Positions 61,937 through 64,000 of a DNA stretch of 64,000 bases are shown here, one piece after another; within the stretch, counting starts at the first letter, position 1, and each line of letters begins with the position of its first letter. This DNA comes from Ferruginibacter sp. GTDB lineage: Bacteria; Bacteroidota; Bacteroidia; Chitinophagales; Chitinophagaceae. The notes under the pieces are model-generated. The model was not told where the DNA came from, searched no databases, and worked only from the letters and a program-made list of their open reading frames with translations. Position numbers and translations under genes: made by a program. Location of the stretch: positions 62,001 through 126,000 of the forward strand of contig JAEUVU010000003.1 in NCBI GenBank assembly GCA_016786725.1. The letters run 5' to 3'.

Positions 61937-62815
61937 ATGAAATATATATTAACAACCATTGCAGCTTCTCTGATTTTATCTGTTCATGCACAGCAGGCAA
62001 AGCCCGATGTTATTTTATACGGAAAAATAAGCAGCAGCGATTTAGCGGCAGCACCTTACAATAAATGGTTTGATAAAGGCTATAAAGAATACCATAGCAA
62101 TACCCAAACAAAAAACAGGTTAACGCCAACTCTTACAAAAGGAATAAGCATTGAAATATTTCTGGGCACCTGGTGTGGCGACAGCAAAAGAGAAGTGCCC
62201 AGGTTTATAAAAATACTGGATGAAATTGGATTTAATATGGCCAATGTAAAAATAATTGCCCTTGGTGGCAGCGACTCTTTGTACAAACAATCGCCGCAGG
62301 GCGAAGAAAAAGGAAAGGGTATTTACCGGGTTCCTGCTTTTATTTTTTATCGTAACGGCTTAGAAATAAACCGGATAAATGAATACCCGGCCCTGTCTCT
62401 GGAAAAAGATTTTTTAACCATTGCAAACGGCGAAGGGTATACAGCTAATTACAAAAGTTTTGCTTCAATTAACGGGTGGATGAAGGACGGCATTTTGCTG
62501 GATAGTAATGTTGCACCACGAAGCCTTGCTATGCAGCTAAAGCAACTGGTAAGTAATGAAAATGAATTAAACAGCCTTGGATATCTGCTGCTGAAACAAA
62601 AATTTACAAAGGAGGCACTTGCTGTTTTCAGGATCAATGCAAACCTGTATCCCGAATCGGCCAATATACTTAGTAGCCTGGGCGAAGGATATTTGAAAAA
62701 TGGCAACAATGAAAAAGCAGTACAGGCTTTAGAAAACAGCCTGGCCCTTGCAAAAGACCCGGCCATAATAAAAGACATACTGCCGCTTTTGTACCAGGCA
62801 AAAGGGATAAAGTAA
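61937..62815 (+). CDS. exported thioredoxin-like protein with TPR repeats
   Basis: 292 residues from the ATG at 61937 (MKYILTTIAASLILSVHAQQ, a signal peptide); an in-frame ATG at 61886 would place a poorly fitting extension in front. A thioredoxin-like domain follows (about 60-160) with FLGTWCGDSKREVPRFIKIL and YRVPAFIFYRNG, but the active site reads CGDS, one cysteine instead of CxxC, so it cannot form the usual disulfide and may act as a scaffold or reduce by a one-Cys mechanism. The C-terminal half has two TPR-like repeats (AVFRINANLYPESANILSSLGEGYLKNGNNEKAVQALE in parts). Periplasmic. Confidence 0.85.
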   Translation: MKYILTTIAASLILSVHAQQAKPDVILYGKISSSDLAAAPYNKWFDKGYKEYHSNTQTKNRLTPTLTKGISIEIFLGTWCGDSKREVPRFIKILDEIGFNMANVKIIALGGSDSLYKQSPQGEEKGKGIYRVPAFIFYRNGLEINRINEYPALSLEKDFLTIANGEGYTANYKSFASINGWMKDGILLDSNVAPRSLAMQLKQLVSNENELNSLGYLLLKQKFTKEALAVFRINANLYPESANILSSLGEGYLKNGNNEKAVQALENSLALAKDPAIIKDILPLLYQAKGIK

Positions 62816-62831
62816 TGATTGTAAAATATAA

Positions 62832-62864
62832 AAGGCCCGGGCAGCAGAAAGGTGCCCGGGCCTT
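62832..62864 (+). terminator. strong hairpin after the thioredoxin-like gene
   Basis: AAGGCCCGGGCA pairs perfectly with TGCCCGGGCCTT (12 bp, ten of them G/C) across a 9-base loop, 17 bases after the stop codon. No T run follows, so it is a hairpin-type terminator or a 3'-end stabiliser. Confidence 0.75.
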
Positions 62865-62980
62865 CGACAACACAAAACAGCTTATTACATACCCGTAAAT
62901 TAAAAAGCTGCATTTGGCAAAATAGAGTATAAATTTTTGTTACTAACTTAACAATATTATTTGCCAAAAAATTTTCTAAA

Positions 62981-63364
62981 ATGAGAACATTAACAAATTT
63001 CATCTCAGGCATTGTACTTATTTCCCTTTACAGCTGCAGTGGCTCAGACACTTATCGTGGTGCCTGGAAAGCCATTAACGAAAAAGGAGAAAAATCTGAG
63101 ATTGTCTTCGAGGCAAAAAGCTTCACTTTTAAAGATAGCGGAGGCCAGGTAAAAACATACACGTACAAACAAAACTCCGTATCCATAAAAAATGGTATTG
63201 AAACCTATGGCATACAGGTAAGCGATGGGAAAAGTTACCAGATAAATTTTCCCATTGCCAATGATGAAAGCAAGGGTGTTATTAAAGACGGCTCTGGAAT
63301 GCTCATTTATTTAATTGGCCGAAATGAGTATGTGAAGTATGAAGATCTTTATGGGTTGAAATAA
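62981..63364 (+). CDS. small lipoprotein of unknown function
   Basis: 127 residues. The leader ends in a lipobox LYSC (about Cys19), so the mature protein is an anchored lipoprotein of about 108 residues. It is beta-rich with regular spacing (YRGAWKAINEKGEKSEIVFEAK, SFTFKDSGGQVKTYTYKQ in parts) and looks like a small lipocalin- or META-like sandwich, though I do not recognise a named family. The stop is one base before the ATG of the next gene, indicating coupling. Confidence 0.78.
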   Translation: MRTLTNFISGIVLISLYSCSGSDTYRGAWKAINEKGEKSEIVFEAKSFTFKDSGGQVKTYTYKQNSVSIKNGIETYGIQVSDGKSYQINFPIANDESKGVIKDGSGMLIYLIGRNEYVKYEDLYGLK

Positions 63365-63365
63365 G

Positions 63366-64000
63366 ATGAAACAGAATAAGAAACAAAAATTCAACGCCAT
63401 CATCCACATAATCGGCATAAATCCATTTGTGTTTGTACCGACCAAAGTACTCGAAATTTGTTTTAAGCAAGCTGGCAGAGATAAAGGGCCCATCCCAATC
63501 AAAGGCTCTATTAATGGTAAAGATTACAAGCAAACCCTGGTTCGCTACAGCAACGAATGGCGATTGTACATAAATACGATGATGCTTAAAGATTCCCCCA
63601 AAAGGATCGGGGAAAAGATAGAGGTCACTATTGCTGTTGATACTGAAAGCAGAGAAATTGAAATGCCACCAGCATTTGCAAAAGCATTAAAAGCAAACAA
63701 GGCAGCAACCCTCGCTTTTGAACAACAAACAGCATCCAGAAAAAAAGAGATCGTTCGTTACCTGGCAAATCTTAAAACAAAAGAAAGCCTTGAAAGAAAT
63801 ATTGTAAAAGCTATTGGCTTTTTAACCGGTAGAGAAAAGTTTGTGGGAAGAGAAAAAAATAAGCCAGCTACAGAAAAAGCTGTGCCGCCACAGGCCTGGC
63901 ATGTAACTCAGCAAAAGAAGGGAAAAGTAAAACCAACGACGGTAAACAGCGCCGAAAAATTGGTTAATGATAATGATGCACTGGAAAAAGAAGCAGGTGT
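63366..64000 (+). CDS. DUF1905 / YdeI-OmdA fusion protein, 3' end cut by window
   Basis: An ATG frame starting one base after the preceding lipoprotein stop runs open to the end of the window (211 codons visible). Residues about 1-90 match DUF1905: a small barrel with FVFVPTKVLEICFKQAG, KGPIPIKGSINGKDY and WRLYINTMMLKDSPKRIGEKIEV. Residues about 100-150 match the YdeI/OmpD-associated (OmdA) helical domain: PPAFAKALKANKAATLAFEQQTASRKKEIVRYLANLK in part, then ERNIVKAIGFLTG. The two domains often occur together in Bacteroidota. After that a basic low-complexity tail begins (VTQQKKGKVKPTTV). Stress-related cytoplasmic proteins by family; activity unknown. Confidence 0.85.
   Translation, partial: MKQNKKQKFNAIIHIIGINPFVFVPTKVLEICFKQAGRDKGPIPIKGSINGKDYKQTLVRYSNEWRLYINTMMLKDSPKRIGEKIEVTIAVDTESREIEMPPAFAKALKANKAATLAFEQQTASRKKEIVRYLANLKTKESLERNIVKAIGFLTGREKFVGREKNKPATEKAVPPQAWHVTQQKKGKVKPTTVNSAEKLVNDNDALEKEAG

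Overview
The window comes from a member of the Bacteroidota, most likely a Chitinophagaceae-like bacterium. Reasons: several secreted proteins end in type IX secretion (T9SS) sorting domains of both the A type (FPNP...L.QF.KQ) and the B type (gliding-motility C-terminal domain); there are LytTR and Reg_prop/Y_Y_Y regulators and a DUF2480 protein; and TAnnTTTG -7 boxes, the Bacteroidota promoter signature, stand before many genes. The genus assignment is inference.

Layout. 1-7.3 kb: the tail of a LytTR response regulator, then a run of exported proteins of unknown function (one with a C-terminal Tudor/agenet-like fold) leading into a TPR sensor kinase and its LuxR-type regulator. 7.3-11.8 kb: housekeeping and stress genes (paaZ, a DUF1569 protein, adk, msrB, a DUF1566 protein). 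11.9-30.9 kb: the surface-protein island. Three giant paralogues (about 1450-1490 residues) share a signal peptide, an unrecognised N-terminal module, exactly 14 FG-GAP repeats each, and a T9SS type A tail. A propeller-type hybrid sensor kinase with its LuxR regulator lies between paralogues 2 and 3, and a CUB-like T9SS protein follows.

31-47.5 kb: an aminotransferase, two small proteins (one a 42-residue lipoprotein), a MurG-like glycosyltransferase, a GT2 fusion carrying what looks like a gutted sugar-phosphate transferase, a BBE-type flavoenzyme, an inositol-monophosphatase-family enzyme, a four-helix-bundle (23S IVP-type) gene inside a 33-bp inverted repeat, thiL, an S41 peptidase, an omega-amidase, a DEAD-box helicase, corA, a DUF2480 gene and ppiD. 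47.5-58.6 kb: a 585-bp AT-rich gap, nadA, a lipoprotein, a 2OG-Fe(II) oxygenase, chrA, nadD, a FeoA-like gene, ybeY, two parS-like palindromes, mnmG, a PIF1-HRDC helicase, a short ssb and a zinc-ribbon protein. 58.7-64 kb: a T9SS type B surface protein, lipoproteins, a thioredoxin-like TPR protein and a DUF1905/YdeI protein cut by the window end.

The most notable items are the matched 14-repeat (two times seven) FG-GAP paralogues with their embedded two-component system, the paired parS-like sites next to mnmG, the inverted-repeat-bounded IVP gene, and the GT2 fusion with a missing catalytic core. No tRNA, rRNA, CRISPR array, transposase or prophage gene was seen. All domain names come from reading motifs by eye; no database search was run.
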